A stretch of DNA of 12,969 nucleotides from Mobilitalea sp. (GTDB lineage: Bacteria > Bacillota_A > Clostridia > Lachnospirales > Lachnospiraceae), in NCBI GenBank assembly GCA_029974875.1, contig JARKQP010000079.1, forward strand, positions 1 through 12,969. The letters run 5' to 3'. The position numbers and the translations under genes are program-made. This document shows, piece by piece, positions 1 to 7,886 of this stretch. The notes under the pieces are model-generated. The model did not search any database. It was not told where the DNA came from and saw nothing but the letters and a program-made list of their open reading frames with translations. Position 1 is the stretch's first letter, and each line of letters starts with the position of its first letter.

Positions 1-1
1 G

Positions 2-1597
2 ATTGCAGGCGGCTGGATGCTGTTATGTGCCATAGGCAGCCTGGTCGCTGCTTTTATTGTTGGTTATTTTGCCGCACGCATCGGTTCCTCCTTTTCCCAG
101 CGTCTGCGCAGCATGCTATTTAGCAAGGTTGAGTCTTTTTCAATGGAAGAAGTAAACAGGTTTTCAACCTCAAGCCTTATTACACGTTCAACCAATGATA
201 TTACACAGGTCCAAATGCTTATCACCATGGCCCTGCAATTGGTTGTCAAAGCGCCGATCATGGGTGTCTGGGCGGTAATCAAAATATCCGGAAAAGGGTT
301 TGAATGGTCCCTTGCGACCGGCGTAGCCGTCCTGTTCTTAATCGCCATGGTTTTGCTCATTATGATATTCGTCCTGCCAAAATTCAAAAAAATGCAAATG
401 CTTACCGATAATCTGACCCGGGTGACAAGGGAGAACCTGACTGGTCTGCGTGTTGTCCGCGCTTATAACGCAGAGGATTACCAGGAAGAAAAGTTTGAAA
501 CAGCAAACAGGGAGCTTACGGATACCAATCTGTTTACCAACCGCGCTATGGCTTTTATGATGCCGGTTATGAATCTGGTCATGAGCGGGCTGCCCCTGGC
601 AATCTACTGGATTGGCGCTTACCTGATTGAGGCTGCCGAAGCGCCGGATAAGCTGCTGCTCTTCTCCAATATGGTTGTATTTTCACAATACGCCATGCAG
701 GTTATTATGGCATTTATGATGTTGGTTATGATTTTTATTATGTTCCCGAGAGCCAGCGTTTCCGCAAAACGTATCAACGAGGTGCTGGACACCGAACCGA
801 CTATTCTGGACGGCAGCATTACCACCGGAAAGTCTCAGAAGGTGGGTGAAGTCGAATTTAAGAATGTCAGCTTTAAATACCCTGACGCAGCGGAGTATGT
901 GCTGGAAAACGTCAGCTTTACAGCAAGGCGCGGAGAAACCGTCGCATTCATTGGCTCAACAGGCAGCGGTAAATCCACGCTGATCAACCTGGTTCCCCGT
1001 TTTTTTGATGCGACAGAGGGTGAGGTGCTGGTAGATGGGGTAAATGTAAAGGACTACCAGCTGGAGGCATTATACAATAAAATCGGATATGTGCCCCAAA
1101 AGGCAGTACTATTCAAGGGAACTGTAAGCTCAAACGTTGCTTATGGAAATAACGGCGGCAAGGATTATACGGCAGAGGAAATACAAAAAGCCCTGAAAAT
1201 CGCACAGGGATCCGATTTCGTAGAAAAGATGGATGGACAATATGGCGCCCTGATCGCCCAAGGCGGCACAAATGTCTCCGGTGGACAAAAGCAACGTCTG
1301 GCAATTGCGCGGGCTGTCTGCCGCAAACCGGAAATTTATATTTTTGATGATTCCTTTTCAGCGCTGGATTATAAGACGGACCGTGTTTTGCGCAGTGAAT
1401 TGAAACGGGAAACCGCCGGGGTAACAAGCCTGATCGTAGCCCAGCGGATAGGCACCATCATGGACGCCGACCAGATTATTGTCCTTGACGAGGGCAAAGT
1501 CGTAGGCAGGGGAACCCATAAAGAATTGCTTTGCAATTGCGCGGTATATAAAGAAATTGCCGCATCACAATTAAGCGAGGAGGAAATGGCATCATGA
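2..1597 (+). CDS. ABC exporter subunit, degenerate-site half (5' partial)
   Basis: Membrane-spanning half of a type IV (MsbA/MDR-like) ABC exporter, an ATP-driven efflux pump subunit in the cytoplasmic membrane. The frame is open from base 2 with no start context, so the N-terminus (roughly 50 residues by family length) lies off the window; the Met at base 17 is internal. Transmembrane segments fill the first half. The nucleotide-binding domain follows: Walker A GSTGSGKST (953-979), Q-loop VPQ, signature VSGGQ (about 1273-1287), Walker B IYIFDD (about 1334-1351). The residue after Walker B is Asp rather than the catalytic Glu, and the H-loop His is Gln (AQR, codon 1442-1444). These are the hallmarks of the inactive-site partner in heterodimeric exporters such as TM287/288, BmrCD and LmrCD. 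It overlaps the next gene by 4 bases (ATGA), so the two are translationally coupled. Substrate unknown. Confidence 0.93.
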   Translation: MAGGWMLLCAIGSLVAAFIVGYFAARIGSSFSQRLRSMLFSKVESFSMEEVNRFSTSSLITRSTNDITQVQMLITMALQLVVKAPIMGVWAVIKISGKGFEWSLATGVAVLFLIAMVLLIMIFVLPKFKKMQMLTDNLTRVTRENLTGLRVVRAYNAEDYQEEKFETANRELTDTNLFTNRAMAFMMPVMNLVMSGLPLAIYWIGAYLIEAAEAPDKLLLFSNMVVFSQYAMQVIMAFMMLVMIFIMFPRASVSAKRINEVLDTEPTILDGSITTGKSQKVGEVEFKNVSFKYPDAAEYVLENVSFTARRGETVAFIGSTGSGKSTLINLVPRFFDATEGEVLVDGVNVKDYQLEALYNKIGYVPQKAVLFKGTVSSNVAYGNNGGKDYTAEEIQKALKIAQGSDFVEKMDGQYGALIAQGGTNVSGGQKQRLAIARAVCRKPEIYIFDDSFSALDYKTDRVLRSELKRETAGVTSLIVAQRIGTIMDADQIIVLDEGKVVGRGTHKELLCNCAVYKEIAASQLSEEEMAS

Positions 1598-3462
1598 GTG
1601 AAAATAACAGAAAAATGACCGGAAGAGGAGCCGGAGGCTTCGGCCCTGGTGGTCCTGGCGGCCCCGGCATGGGGGTGACGGAGAAGGCCAAGGATTTTAA
1701 AAAGACCTGGGGCAGATTGATACAGTATTGCAAAAGTTATCTGCCCGCAATCATAACCGCCCTTATTTTGGCGGCTGTAGGTACTGTGTTCCAGCTAATC
1801 GGCCCCGACAAATTAAAGGATATGACCAATGAAATTGCCAAAGGGCTGCCTGCGCTGGTCAATGGACAGCCAATCATGGGCGTGGTCGACATGGATACCA
1901 TCATCGGTATCGCAGGATTTCTCCTGTTTTTCTATGCAGGCTCGGCACTGCTCAGCCTTGCGGAAAACTATATTATGGCAACCATGACTGCAAGGATATC
2001 CCAAAATATGCGGACCGGTATCTCCCAAAAAATCAACAAACTGCCCCTCAAATATTTTGATAAAACAAGCTACGGCGATGTGCTCAGCCGTGCCACCAAC
2101 GATGTAGATACCATCGGACAGACCTTAAACCAAAGTGTTGATAATCTGGTAAAAGCGGTGACCATGTTTGTAGGCTCACTGATCATGATGTTCTATAATA
2201 ACTGGATTTTGGCACTGACCGCCATTGGCTCTACCATCATCGGCTTTGCATTGATGATGATTATCATGTCAAAATCCCAAAAGCATTTTACCGCACAGCA
2301 AAAAGGCCTGGGGGATATCAATGGGCATATCGAGGAAGTATATTCAGGACTTAATGTCGTCAAGGCTTACAACGGCGGCAAGGAAGCAAAGGCAATATTT
2401 GAGGAATATAATGAAACACTCTACGAAAGCGGCTGGAAATCCCAATTTTTATCAGGATTAATGATGCCCATTATGGGCTTTATCGGAAACTTCGGATATG
2501 TAGCGGTATGTGTTGTCGGGGCGGCGCTTGCTATGAACGGTACCATTTCCTTTGGCGTCATTGTCGCCTTTATGATGTATATCCGCTTATTCACACAACC
2601 CTTATCACAGCTGGCGCAGTCGATGCAGTCCTTACAGCGGACCGCAGCTGCAAGCGAACGTGTCTTTGAATTTTTCGATGAAGAAGAATTGACGGAGGAA
2701 AGCTCAAAGCAGGGCAAGCTGGAAAATATCTCAGGCCATGTTGAATTTAAAAATGTCCACTTCGGCTATGAAAAGGACAAAACCATCATCCGCGACTTTT
2801 CAGCAAAGGTTAAGGCCGGCCAGAAAGTAGCAATTGTTGGTCCGACCGGTGCCGGAAAAACAACCATAGTAAACCTGCTTATGCGTTTCTACGAGCTGGA
2901 CAGCGGGGAAATCAGTATCGATAATGTTCCAATCAGCCAGGTGACAAGGGAAAATGTCCACAACCAATTCTGTATGGTATTGCAGGACACATGGCTGTTT
3001 GAAGGAACTATCCGTGAAAATATTATATACAGCAAACAGGGCGTTACGGACCAGGAAGTAGAAGCTGCCTGCAAAGCTGTTGGCTTACACCACTTTATCC
3101 GCACATTACCCCAGGGCTATAATACAGTACTTGATGATAAAGCGACCCTGTCAGCCGGCCAAAAGCAGCTTATAACCATTGCCCGCGCCATGGTCCAAAA
3201 TGCGCCCCTCCTTATATTGGATGAAGCGACAAGCTCCGTCGATACCCGCACCGAAAGACTTGTCCAAAATGCTATGGATAAGCTGACACACGGCAGGACG
3301 TCATTCGTCATTGCCCACAGGCTGTCCACCATCCGCGATGCCGATATCATTCTTGTTATGAAGGACGGCGATATTGTGGAGAGCGGACACCATAATGAAC
3401 TGCTGGAAAAAGGCGGTTTCTATGCCGAACTCTATAATAGCCAGTTTGAACAGGCTTCATAA
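1594..3462 (+). CDS. ABC exporter subunit, catalytically complete half
   Basis: Second half-transporter (622 aa) of the heterodimeric exporter; it should pair with the product of the overlapping upstream gene. A GGAGG about 10 bases before the ATG supports the start. The N-terminus is Gly/Pro-rich (residues 11-27, GRGAGGFGPGGPGGPGM), a feature seen in clostridial members, followed by a six-helix membrane domain. The nucleotide-binding domain has Walker A GPTGAGKTT (416-424), Q-loop VLQD, signature LSAGQ (519-523), Walker B LLILDE with catalytic Glu544, and H-loop His575. The signature departs from LSGGQ by one residue. In a heterodimer this signature faces the Walker A of the partner, so it would belong to the same degenerate ATP site as the partner's altered Walker B and H-loop. 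Multidrug or peptide export is the usual role of this family; the substrate cannot be read from sequence. Confidence 0.95.
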   Translation: MSENNRKMTGRGAGGFGPGGPGGPGMGVTEKAKDFKKTWGRLIQYCKSYLPAIITALILAAVGTVFQLIGPDKLKDMTNEIAKGLPALVNGQPIMGVVDMDTIIGIAGFLLFFYAGSALLSLAENYIMATMTARISQNMRTGISQKINKLPLKYFDKTSYGDVLSRATNDVDTIGQTLNQSVDNLVKAVTMFVGSLIMMFYNNWILALTAIGSTIIGFALMMIIMSKSQKHFTAQQKGLGDINGHIEEVYSGLNVVKAYNGGKEAKAIFEEYNETLYESGWKSQFLSGLMMPIMGFIGNFGYVAVCVVGAALAMNGTISFGVIVAFMMYIRLFTQPLSQLAQSMQSLQRTAAASERVFEFFDEEELTEESSKQGKLENISGHVEFKNVHFGYEKDKTIIRDFSAKVKAGQKVAIVGPTGAGKTTIVNLLMRFYELDSGEISIDNVPISQVTRENVHNQFCMVLQDTWLFEGTIRENIIYSKQGVTDQEVEAACKAVGLHHFIRTLPQGYNTVLDDKATLSAGQKQLITIARAMVQNAPLLILDEATSSVDTRTERLVQNAMDKLTHGRTSFVIAHRLSTIRDADIILVMKDGDIVESGHHNELLEKGGFYAELYNSQFEQAS

Positions 3463-3753
3463 AACAAAGAGGCGGCTGCCATAAAATAGCTTTGCCGAAA
3501 GATAATATACAAAAAATGCGTCTTGATTAGGCTTTAAAAGCCTGATATAACACCAATAAGTCAGACATTTTAGGTCTAACTTTTGGAGGTCGGGCTTAAC
3601 CGTTTCAAGGCGCATTTCCATGCTATTCATACGGTTCCTTTGTATAGACTGCTATCGCAAATTCATTCTGCGGCGATCCTTTACAACCACAGCTATTCTC
3701 TCTGAGTCCTTTTTGATTTTAATGGAGTTGCTTATAAACTATAGGAGCAGCCT
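3463..3753. other. Intergenic region between convergent ABC and toxin-antitoxin genes
   Basis: About 290 bases with no convincing gene. It separates the + strand exporter genes from the - strand antitoxin, so a terminator for each direction is expected. Two weak hairpins are visible: AGGCT/AGCCT at 3529-3543, with no T-run after it, and GTCAGAC/GTCTAAC at 3560-3580 (one mismatch), followed on the + strand by TTTT. A short open frame at 3620-3802 has no ribosome binding site or recognisable product and was not called. Confidence 0.5.
3560..3584 (+). terminator. Weak candidate terminator for the ABC operon
   Basis: A 7-base stem with one C·A mismatch (3560-3566 with 3574-3580), a 7-base loop, and then TTTT at 3581-3584, about 100 bases after the exporter stop. 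The stem is short and the U-run is only four bases, so this is a tentative call. Confidence 0.25.
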
Positions 3754-4797
3754 TTACCTTAATTCATTTAACTGTTTTGACAAACTATATGGAATAACCT
3801 GATTCGGCATCGTTTCTACATAGGCCTTTTCCTTGTGCATATAGTCAATAATATCTTTTGAGTTATAGCGCTGAAAAGTGGTCGCAACCAACTCCAAAAC
3901 ATTCAATTCTTCTAATGAGAAATCCGATATATTTACATCTCTATATGGCCGAATCCGATAGCATACCTCATCCCGCACCATCTCTTCTACAATTTGTACT
4001 GTGGGTAATGATATTATTTCATCATAAGCAATTGGTAAAGCTCCAAGCGGCATATGTTTATAGACCAATCCCGTCATGGATCTGCCATATCTTCCGAAAA
4101 AAATAGAATCGGCGTACCAAAGAAGCTTCATTAACTTGACTTTATAAAGATTGTCAACGAACCTGGCAAAATATCCTATTACATTTGCAACTTTTTCAAT
4201 GTTTAGCAATTGGTATCCGTTCAGGTCATTTTCTTCATTAAAATTTACATAAAGGCTGCTTATTCCTTGTTTCTTCAGATAAAGGCTCCCAACCTCTTCC
4301 ACTCTGTTCGCAATACTTTTACGAATGCGTTCATACTTTTCCGAATTAAATCTACTCCCATGCTTACTTATGCATTCCAGGGCAAACATAGGATTTTCAA
4401 ATACCATCCTCATGATATGGTCATAGGTCTCATCCTGGATTGTTTTTGTTTCATATCTCGTAACCGTAACATCACCCCACCCTAGTAACGCCGAAAGATC
4501 ACTTTGGGTCAAGCCATAATAGTTTCTAATATTAGCAATCTCCTTAGAAGTCAATAAGCCTTTCTGTTGCCGATAGGCATCTCTTGCTTTTAACAAATTT
4601 TCATCCATCAATCCGGCTGGGACAAATTCATTTTCTTCTTCGTCACACAAAGGGCATAAGAAATAATTTTCTTCATACTTGACTATTTCATCTTTAACAA
4701 TTGATTGTGTTATTCTTCTTCGTTTCTCTAATTGATGCACTTTATTGCAGATAGGGCAATCCATCTCAATTGTACTGACCAAAAAATCATTATTCAT
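3754..4797 (-). CDS. MqsA-type zinc finger / XRE / Panacea (DUF4065) antitoxin
   Basis: Likely antitoxin and autorepressor of a type II toxin-antitoxin pair, 347 aa. The start is taken at ATG 4797 because AGGAG lies 8 bases upstream; the GTG nine bases earlier touches that same site. Domains in order: a YgiT/MqsA-like zinc-binding region with CPIC (Cys14, Cys17) and CPLC (Cys48, Cys51); an XRE-type helix-turn-helix at about 85-118 (LTQSDLSALLGWGDVTVTRYE); and a C-terminal Panacea domain from about 200, with the characteristic stretch KLLWYADSIFFGRYGRSMTG and then PLGALP. Panacea domains are known as antitoxin modules that neutralise many unrelated toxins; the zinc finger plus HTH arrangement resembles MqsA. 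The partner toxin lies 24 bases upstream, giving the toxin-first order seen in mqsRA. The HTH probably reads the palindrome at 5265-5278 in the shared promoter. Domain calls are by eye. Confidence 0.85.
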   Translation of the reverse strand: MNNDFLVSTIEMDCPICNKVHQLEKRRRITQSIVKDEIVKYEENYFLCPLCDEEENEFVPAGLMDENLLKARDAYRQQKGLLTSKEIANIRNYYGLTQSDLSALLGWGDVTVTRYETKTIQDETYDHIMRMVFENPMFALECISKHGSRFNSEKYERIRKSIANRVEEVGSLYLKKQGISSLYVNFNEENDLNGYQLLNIEKVANVIGYFARFVDNLYKVKLMKLLWYADSIFFGRYGRSMTGLVYKHMPLGALPIAYDEIISLPTVQIVEEMVRDEVCYRIRPYRDVNISDFSLEELNVLELVATTFQRYNSKDIIDYMHKEKAYVETMPNQVIPYSLSKQLNELR

Positions 4798-4821
4798 ACC
4801 GGGCACTCCTTTCTTCTCAAC

Positions 4822-5235
4822 TTAGGCATAAGGCCTTATAACGGGTAAGGGAAATCGTGCGAAATGAAAAGAAACACAAAACACTTTACAGTTCTTTTTA
4901 TCCCGGACTTTGGCCTTTATATATACTTCCCGACTTTTTATTATCTTACCAAACGCAAAAAAAGGTGGAAGAGTATTGTCTTTATCATCAATAAATGTCT
5001 CTATATATTCGGCAATATCCAAAGCTAAAAGCTGGTTTAATACATCGTATCTATCAAATTCAAGAGCCTGCATTGTATTAAATGTCGTATGTGGGTCAGT
5101 TGGTAACTCATTCTTTTTCTTTAATAATATATCTAAATCTTTTGAAATATCAAAATCAGGATCAGTCAGTACCTCTTTTAAATCTTTTAAAAATGTAACT
5201 ACCCCTTCTTCTTGCGAAATTATCTTCTGACTCAC
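4822..5235 (-). CDS. MqsR-like type II toxin
   Basis: Putative toxin, 137 aa, beginning at GTG 5235. This start has AGGAGG (5243-5248) seven bases upstream. A longer reading from TTG 5286 would place the start codon on the -35 box and is rejected. The C-terminal half follows the MqsR pattern: ALEFDRYDVLNQLLALDIAEY, then a Pro/Phe-rich turn, a Gly-Lys (FAFGK), a VYIKAKVR strand and a CVSFHFA strand. In E. coli MqsR the same order is LDFDGMCNVIIGL, then VYLKITV and LIVSFKE. MqsR is a ribosome-independent mRNA interferase; activity here is inferred only from this resemblance and the antitoxin next door. An N-terminal extension of about 50 charged residues precedes the MqsR-like core. It could instead be another RelE-fold toxin adopted by a Panacea antitoxin. 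Confidence 0.65.
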   Translation of the reverse strand: MSQKIISQEEGVVTFLKDLKEVLTDPDFDISKDLDILLKKKNELPTDPHTTFNTMQALEFDRYDVLNQLLALDIAEYIETFIDDKDNTLPPFFAFGKIIKSREVYIKAKVRDKKNCKVFCVSFHFARFPLPVIRPYA

Positions 5236-5256
5236 ATTTTCACCTCCTACAACTCT

Positions 5257-5286
5257 ATTATATGCTATCAATTGATAGTTAGTCAA
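5257..5286 (-). promoter_or_regulatory. Promoter of the toxin-antitoxin operon
   Basis: On the - strand, TTGACT (5281-5286) and a perfect TATAAT (5257-5262) are separated by 18 bases, a near-consensus sigma-A promoter. Transcription would start near 5250, giving a leader of only about 15 bases that carries the AGGAGG site of the toxin gene. Confidence 0.8.
5265..5278. promoter_or_regulatory. Palindromic operator between -35 and -10
   Basis: CTATCAATTGATAG is a perfect 14-bp palindrome that fills most of the 18-base promoter spacer. Its position would let a bound dimer exclude RNA polymerase. The obvious candidate is the HTH antitoxin encoded by the same operon, since antitoxin autoregulation at a promoter palindrome is the rule for type II modules. 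The site itself is seen directly; the binder is inferred. Confidence 0.75.
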
Positions 5287-5360
5287 TAAATTTTATAGTT
5301 TTAGATATAGTTATTTATATTTACTATCCAAATTACGCTCCACTAAAATAACCCTAAAAC

Positions 5361-5402
5361 AGCAATGAGGCGGGATTCAGAGAATCCCACCCCAACTATT
5401 GA
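5361..5402. repeat. Hairpin element D (possible distant member of the spacer family)
   Basis: GGGATT/AATCCC (5372-5377 with 5383-5388, 5-base loop) forms a compact hairpin, extendable by GG/CC across one mismatch. The flanks resemble the element after yqeB: ACAGCAATGA against ACAGCGATGA on one side, and ATCCCAC then AACTAT and GAC on the other. It lies about 105 bases beyond the yqeC stop on the - strand. No clear U-run follows, so it is a poor intrinsic terminator. The rest of 5287-5509 shows nothing else. Confidence 0.4.
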
Positions 5403-5509
5403 CACAGAGCCCAATTTATAATCTCACTGCACCGGATATTATCACCGGCAGAAAGTCCGAACATTTTATTTGACCAATATCGTTAAAGCATCATCTATAC
5501 CCCATGCCC

Positions 5510-6265
5510 CTATTTTCCTTCAGCCCCCAACATACTGGATACTATTACACTCCCCTTGTCCTCCAGGAAGCCTATTATTTCTAATGCATTTTCCCTCTGC
5601 TCTTTATTATCACACTGATTCAATAATATCCTATAGGGTAAATTTATGTCATCACAGTACCCCGTTTTAATCAGCTTTGCTACGTCAAAGGTATCTATTT
5701 GGTGTATTAACTGGCACCCTAATATTTCGGCTGCCCGTTCCTGCCGGTGGCAGACCTCCGTAAGAGGCCGGGATAAGCAGGATAAACCTGCCACAATAAC
5801 AACCAGGTCCGTATCCGAGGGCAGTACCGGTTCATTCCTGCCCGGCACCTTAATAGGTAATCTTTTAGAACCATCCGCCTCAACCAGAATATAGTCCGCC
5901 ATATCCTTCATCTTCAGATAAAAGGAATCCGATACCTTTGTCATCTTTCCGTCCCCACAAGGAGTTCCTGTTACCGCTATGCCATGTAAGTCCAGCATTT
6001 TTAGAAGTCCGTCCTCATTCTCCTCAAGTACCCCATAGTTTGAAGGCAAAAACATATGGGTAGTCGTTGTAATAATTACTCTTTTCCCCATCGCAGCCAG
6101 CTCTTCTGCCAGATGATAGATTGCAGTTGTTTTCCCTCCTGCGCCGACAAAAGCAACCGTCTGCCCTCCGGCTTGATTTACTCCAAGAGCCTCAGACAAC
6201 TTATCACCCTTTACCAGTTCCCCATATAAATCTTCCTTGTATATATCCATTCCATCACCCATCAT
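5510..6265 (-). CDS. yqeC: Selenium cofactor biosynthesis protein YqeC
   Basis: YqeC-family P-loop protein, 251 aa as drawn. The family is tied by gene context to the labile-selenium cofactor of molybdenum hydroxylases (with YqeB and SelD), but its exact reaction is not established. The sequence shows a nucleotide-binding P-loop GAGGKTT at 41-47 and a TTTTHM motif after the second strand. VEADGSKRLPIKVP and EPVLP follow, with VVIVAGLSCLSRPL next; all are typical of the family. The first Met has a poor ribosome binding site; Met6 (ATG 6250) is a plausible alternative. It is the last gene of the cluster. A 221-base spacer holding an 18-bp tandem repeat separates it from the gene before it. Confidence 0.9.
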   Translation of the reverse strand: MMGDGMDIYKEDLYGELVKGDKLSEALGVNQAGGQTVAFVGAGGKTTAIYHLAEELAAMGKRVIITTTTHMFLPSNYGVLEENEDGLLKMLDLHGIAVTGTPCGDGKMTKVSDSFYLKMKDMADYILVEADGSKRLPIKVPGRNEPVLPSDTDLVVIVAGLSCLSRPLTEVCHRQERAAEILGCQLIHQIDTFDVAKLIKTGYCDDINLPYRILLNQCDNKEQRENALEIIGFLEDKGSVIVSSMLGAEGK

Positions 6266-6278
6266 ATAATTCTTTTAC

Positions 6279-6386
6279 TATGTATCACTCTTCAACCATA
6301 TATCATCCTTCAACCACATATCATCCTTCAACCATAAATCATCCTTCAACCACACATCATCCTTCAACCACATATCGTCCTTCAAT
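6279..6386. repeat. Six-copy 18-bp tandem repeat upstream of yqeC
   Basis: Six head-to-tail copies of an 18-bp unit, best copies reading CATATATCATCCTTCAAC on the + strand; the first and last copies are more diverged. On the transcribed (-) strand each unit reads like GTTGAAGGATGATATATG, so each carries an AAGGA ribosome-binding-like core followed by an ATG-like triplet. There are no unique spacers between units, so this is not a CRISPR array. The track ends 13 bases before the yqeC start and could influence its expression if copy number varies. Confidence 0.9.
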
Positions 6387-6419
6387 CATACATAACAATT
6401 TACCAGAAAACTTCTTTAT

Positions 6420-6456
6420 ACTAACGCGGTGAATATGGGTGTCTATCTATTCACCT
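6420..6456. repeat. Spacer element B (hairpin, ACTAACGCGG family)
   Basis: A 37-base segment beginning ACTAACGCGG and ending CACCT. It contains a perfect 8-bp stem, GGTGAATA (6428-6435) with TATTCACC (6448-6455), around a 12-base loop. By eye it matches the segment at 12896-12932 at about 26 of 37 positions without gaps, and it resembles the segment at 8028-8063. It lies about 30 bases beyond the stop of the DUF3343 gene. It could be a 3' stabilising or processing hairpin, or a remnant of a small mobile element. Confidence 0.6.
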
Positions 6457-6486
6457 CACAACCTAAACCTCGCCCATCCCCCCATA

Positions 6487-6723
6487 TCATATCTCTAATT
6501 CATATATCTTATCATAGCTAACATTGTTTTCTTCCATAGCATTTCTCAACTCAACCATAGCCCCAGGTGCAGCGCTCCAGGATAGTCCACAGCCTGCAGT
6601 AATACTGCGGGGAACCGGAATCAATCTGCCGCTTAATCCTTTTTCTTTACACACTTTCTCCATCGCCATCGCACTCGTTGTATTCTGAAAGGTAATTACC
6701 AGCCTTAGCTCTTTTTCCCTCAT
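6487..6723 (-). CDS. DUF3343 putative Se/S carrier protein
   Basis: Small cytosolic protein of 78 aa matching the DUF3343 family (Pfam describes it as a putative Se/S carrier-like protein). It has the N-terminal strand LRLVITFQNTTSAMAMEKV, then RLIPVPRSITAGCGLSW, whose Cys45 in the PR-x-I-x-AGCG motif is the conserved likely carrier residue; Cys25 is a second cysteine. AGGAG six to seven bases before the ATG supports the start. It begins only 12 bases after the stop of the cysteine-desulfurase-like gene, so the two are surely co-transcribed. A role in passing selenium (or sulfur) from that enzyme to SelD is inferred from context. Confidence 0.88.
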   Translation of the reverse strand: MREKELRLVITFQNTTSAMAMEKVCKEKGLSGRLIPVPRSITAGCGLSWSAAPGAMVELRNAMEENNVSYDKIYELEI

Positions 6724-6735
6724 CGTCTTCTCCTG

Positions 6736-7872
6736 TTATTCCATCGCAAGTTCCTTTACCGCTTTAATTCCCAGCTCCACTTCATCCCCCGTATTAAAAT
6801 GGGAGAAGCTAAAGCGGACAGCCCCCTGTTCCCTTGTTCCCAAGGCCTGGTGCATCAGGGGGGCACAATGCCCTCCTGCCCTTGTATAGATGCCGTAAGC
6901 CTCTGCTAATTGGTCACATACCGAGGCTGAATCATATTCCCCTATATTAAAAGCGACAATTGCCGACCTCTCCCTTGCAGAAAAATCACCATAAATCCTT
7001 ATCTCCGGTATTGCTTTAATCCCTTCATAAAACTGCCACATAAGCTCCAGTTCTTTTCTTCTGAGATTGTCCACTCCCTGCTCCAGAATATAGGAGACAC
7101 CGGCATGTAATCCGGCAATCCCATGCCCATTTAAGGTGCCTGCCTCCAGGCATTCCGGCATTACCACCGGCTGTGTTTTCAGAAAAGTTGAGCTTCCGCT
7201 TCCCCCAGACTTCAGCGGTGCTACAAAAATTCCCTCCCGGACATAAATCCCTCCCGTGCCCTGGGGTCCAAGCAGCCCCTTATGGCCTGTAAAGCAAAGG
7301 ACATCAATATTCTGTTCCTCCACATTAATAGGAAAGACCCCTGCTGTCTGTGCGGCGTCCACCACAAATAACAGCTTTCGTGCCTTGCATAGGCTGCCAA
7401 TCCTCTTTATATCCACCAGATTCCCTGTCAGATTCGAGCTATGGGTGCAGACCACCATTTTTGTGTTCTTCCTAATATGGCTCTCTATATCATCTATATT
7501 GATATTGCCAAGGGAATCGCTTTTTACAATGGTTATTTCAGCGCCTTTTGCTTCCTGCCCATAAAGAGGCCGTAATACGCTGTTATGCTCCAGCTCTGTT
7601 GTTATTACATGGTCACCGGGGTGTACAAGCCCTTTAATTGCAATATTGAGACTTTCCGTAGCATTCGAGGTAAAGGCAATGCGGCTGCAATCCTTAATAT
7701 GAAAAAGCCCGGCAATCAGTTCCCTGGTAGCATAAATCATCCTGCCTGCCTCCAGGGATGCCTGATGCGAGCCTCTTCCGTAACTTCCCATATTCTTAAC
7801 CGCAGCGTATACCGCATCCGCTACAGAATCCGGTTTGTATAAGCTGGTAGCCGCATTATCAAAATAAATCAC
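6736..7872 (-). CDS. NifS/Csd-like class V aminotransferase (cysteine desulfurase / selenocysteine lyase type)
   Basis: PLP enzyme of the NifS/SufS group, 378 aa, expected to release S from cysteine or Se from selenocysteine as a Cys-bound persulfide or selenide. It starts IYFDNAATS as this group does, and has SNATESLN, the TELEHNS stretch with His96, VVDAAQTAG with Asp172 and Gln175, and FTGHKGLLGPQGTGG with the PLP-binding Lys198. RAGGHCAP gives catalytic Cys336. The start is GTG 7872 with GAGGG about 9 bases upstream. It sits between yqeB and the DUF3343 carrier, in the common clostridial selenium-cluster arrangement, so selenium mobilisation is the likely job. Preference for Cys or Sec cannot be decided from sequence. 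Confidence 0.92.
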   Translation of the reverse strand: MIYFDNAATSLYKPDSVADAVYAAVKNMGSYGRGSHQASLEAGRMIYATRELIAGLFHIKDCSRIAFTSNATESLNIAIKGLVHPGDHVITTELEHNSVLRPLYGQEAKGAEITIVKSDSLGNINIDDIESHIRKNTKMVVCTHSSNLTGNLVDIKRIGSLCKARKLLFVVDAAQTAGVFPINVEEQNIDVLCFTGHKGLLGPQGTGGIYVREGIFVAPLKSGGSGSSTFLKTQPVVMPECLEAGTLNGHGIAGLHAGVSYILEQGVDNLRRKELELMWQFYEGIKAIPEIRIYGDFSARERSAIVAFNIGEYDSASVCDQLAEAYGIYTRAGGHCAPLMHQALGTREQGAVRFSFSHFNTGDEVELGIKAVKELAME

Positions 7873-7886
7873 TGCCGTTCACCCTC

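Noticed and set aside
3620..3802. Small + strand gene of 60 codons
   Set aside because: No ribosome binding site, no recognisable product, and it runs into the antisense of the antitoxin gene.
5236..5286. N-terminal extension of the toxin starting at TTG 5286
   Set aside because: The TTG is the -35 box of the operon promoter and the extension covers the -10 box and the ribosome binding site; GTG 5235 is correctly placed after AGGAGG.
5399..5422. + strand promoter TTGACA...TATAAT
   Set aside because: The spacer is only 12 bases, too short for a working sigma-A promoter, and no + strand gene follows.
6279..6386. CRISPR array
   Set aside because: The 18-bp units are directly adjacent with no unique spacers, and no cas gene is nearby.
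6121..6432. + strand open frame rich in HPST repeats
   Set aside because: It is the translation of the 18-bp tandem repeat plus the antisense of yqeC; it has no ribosome binding site or family resemblance.
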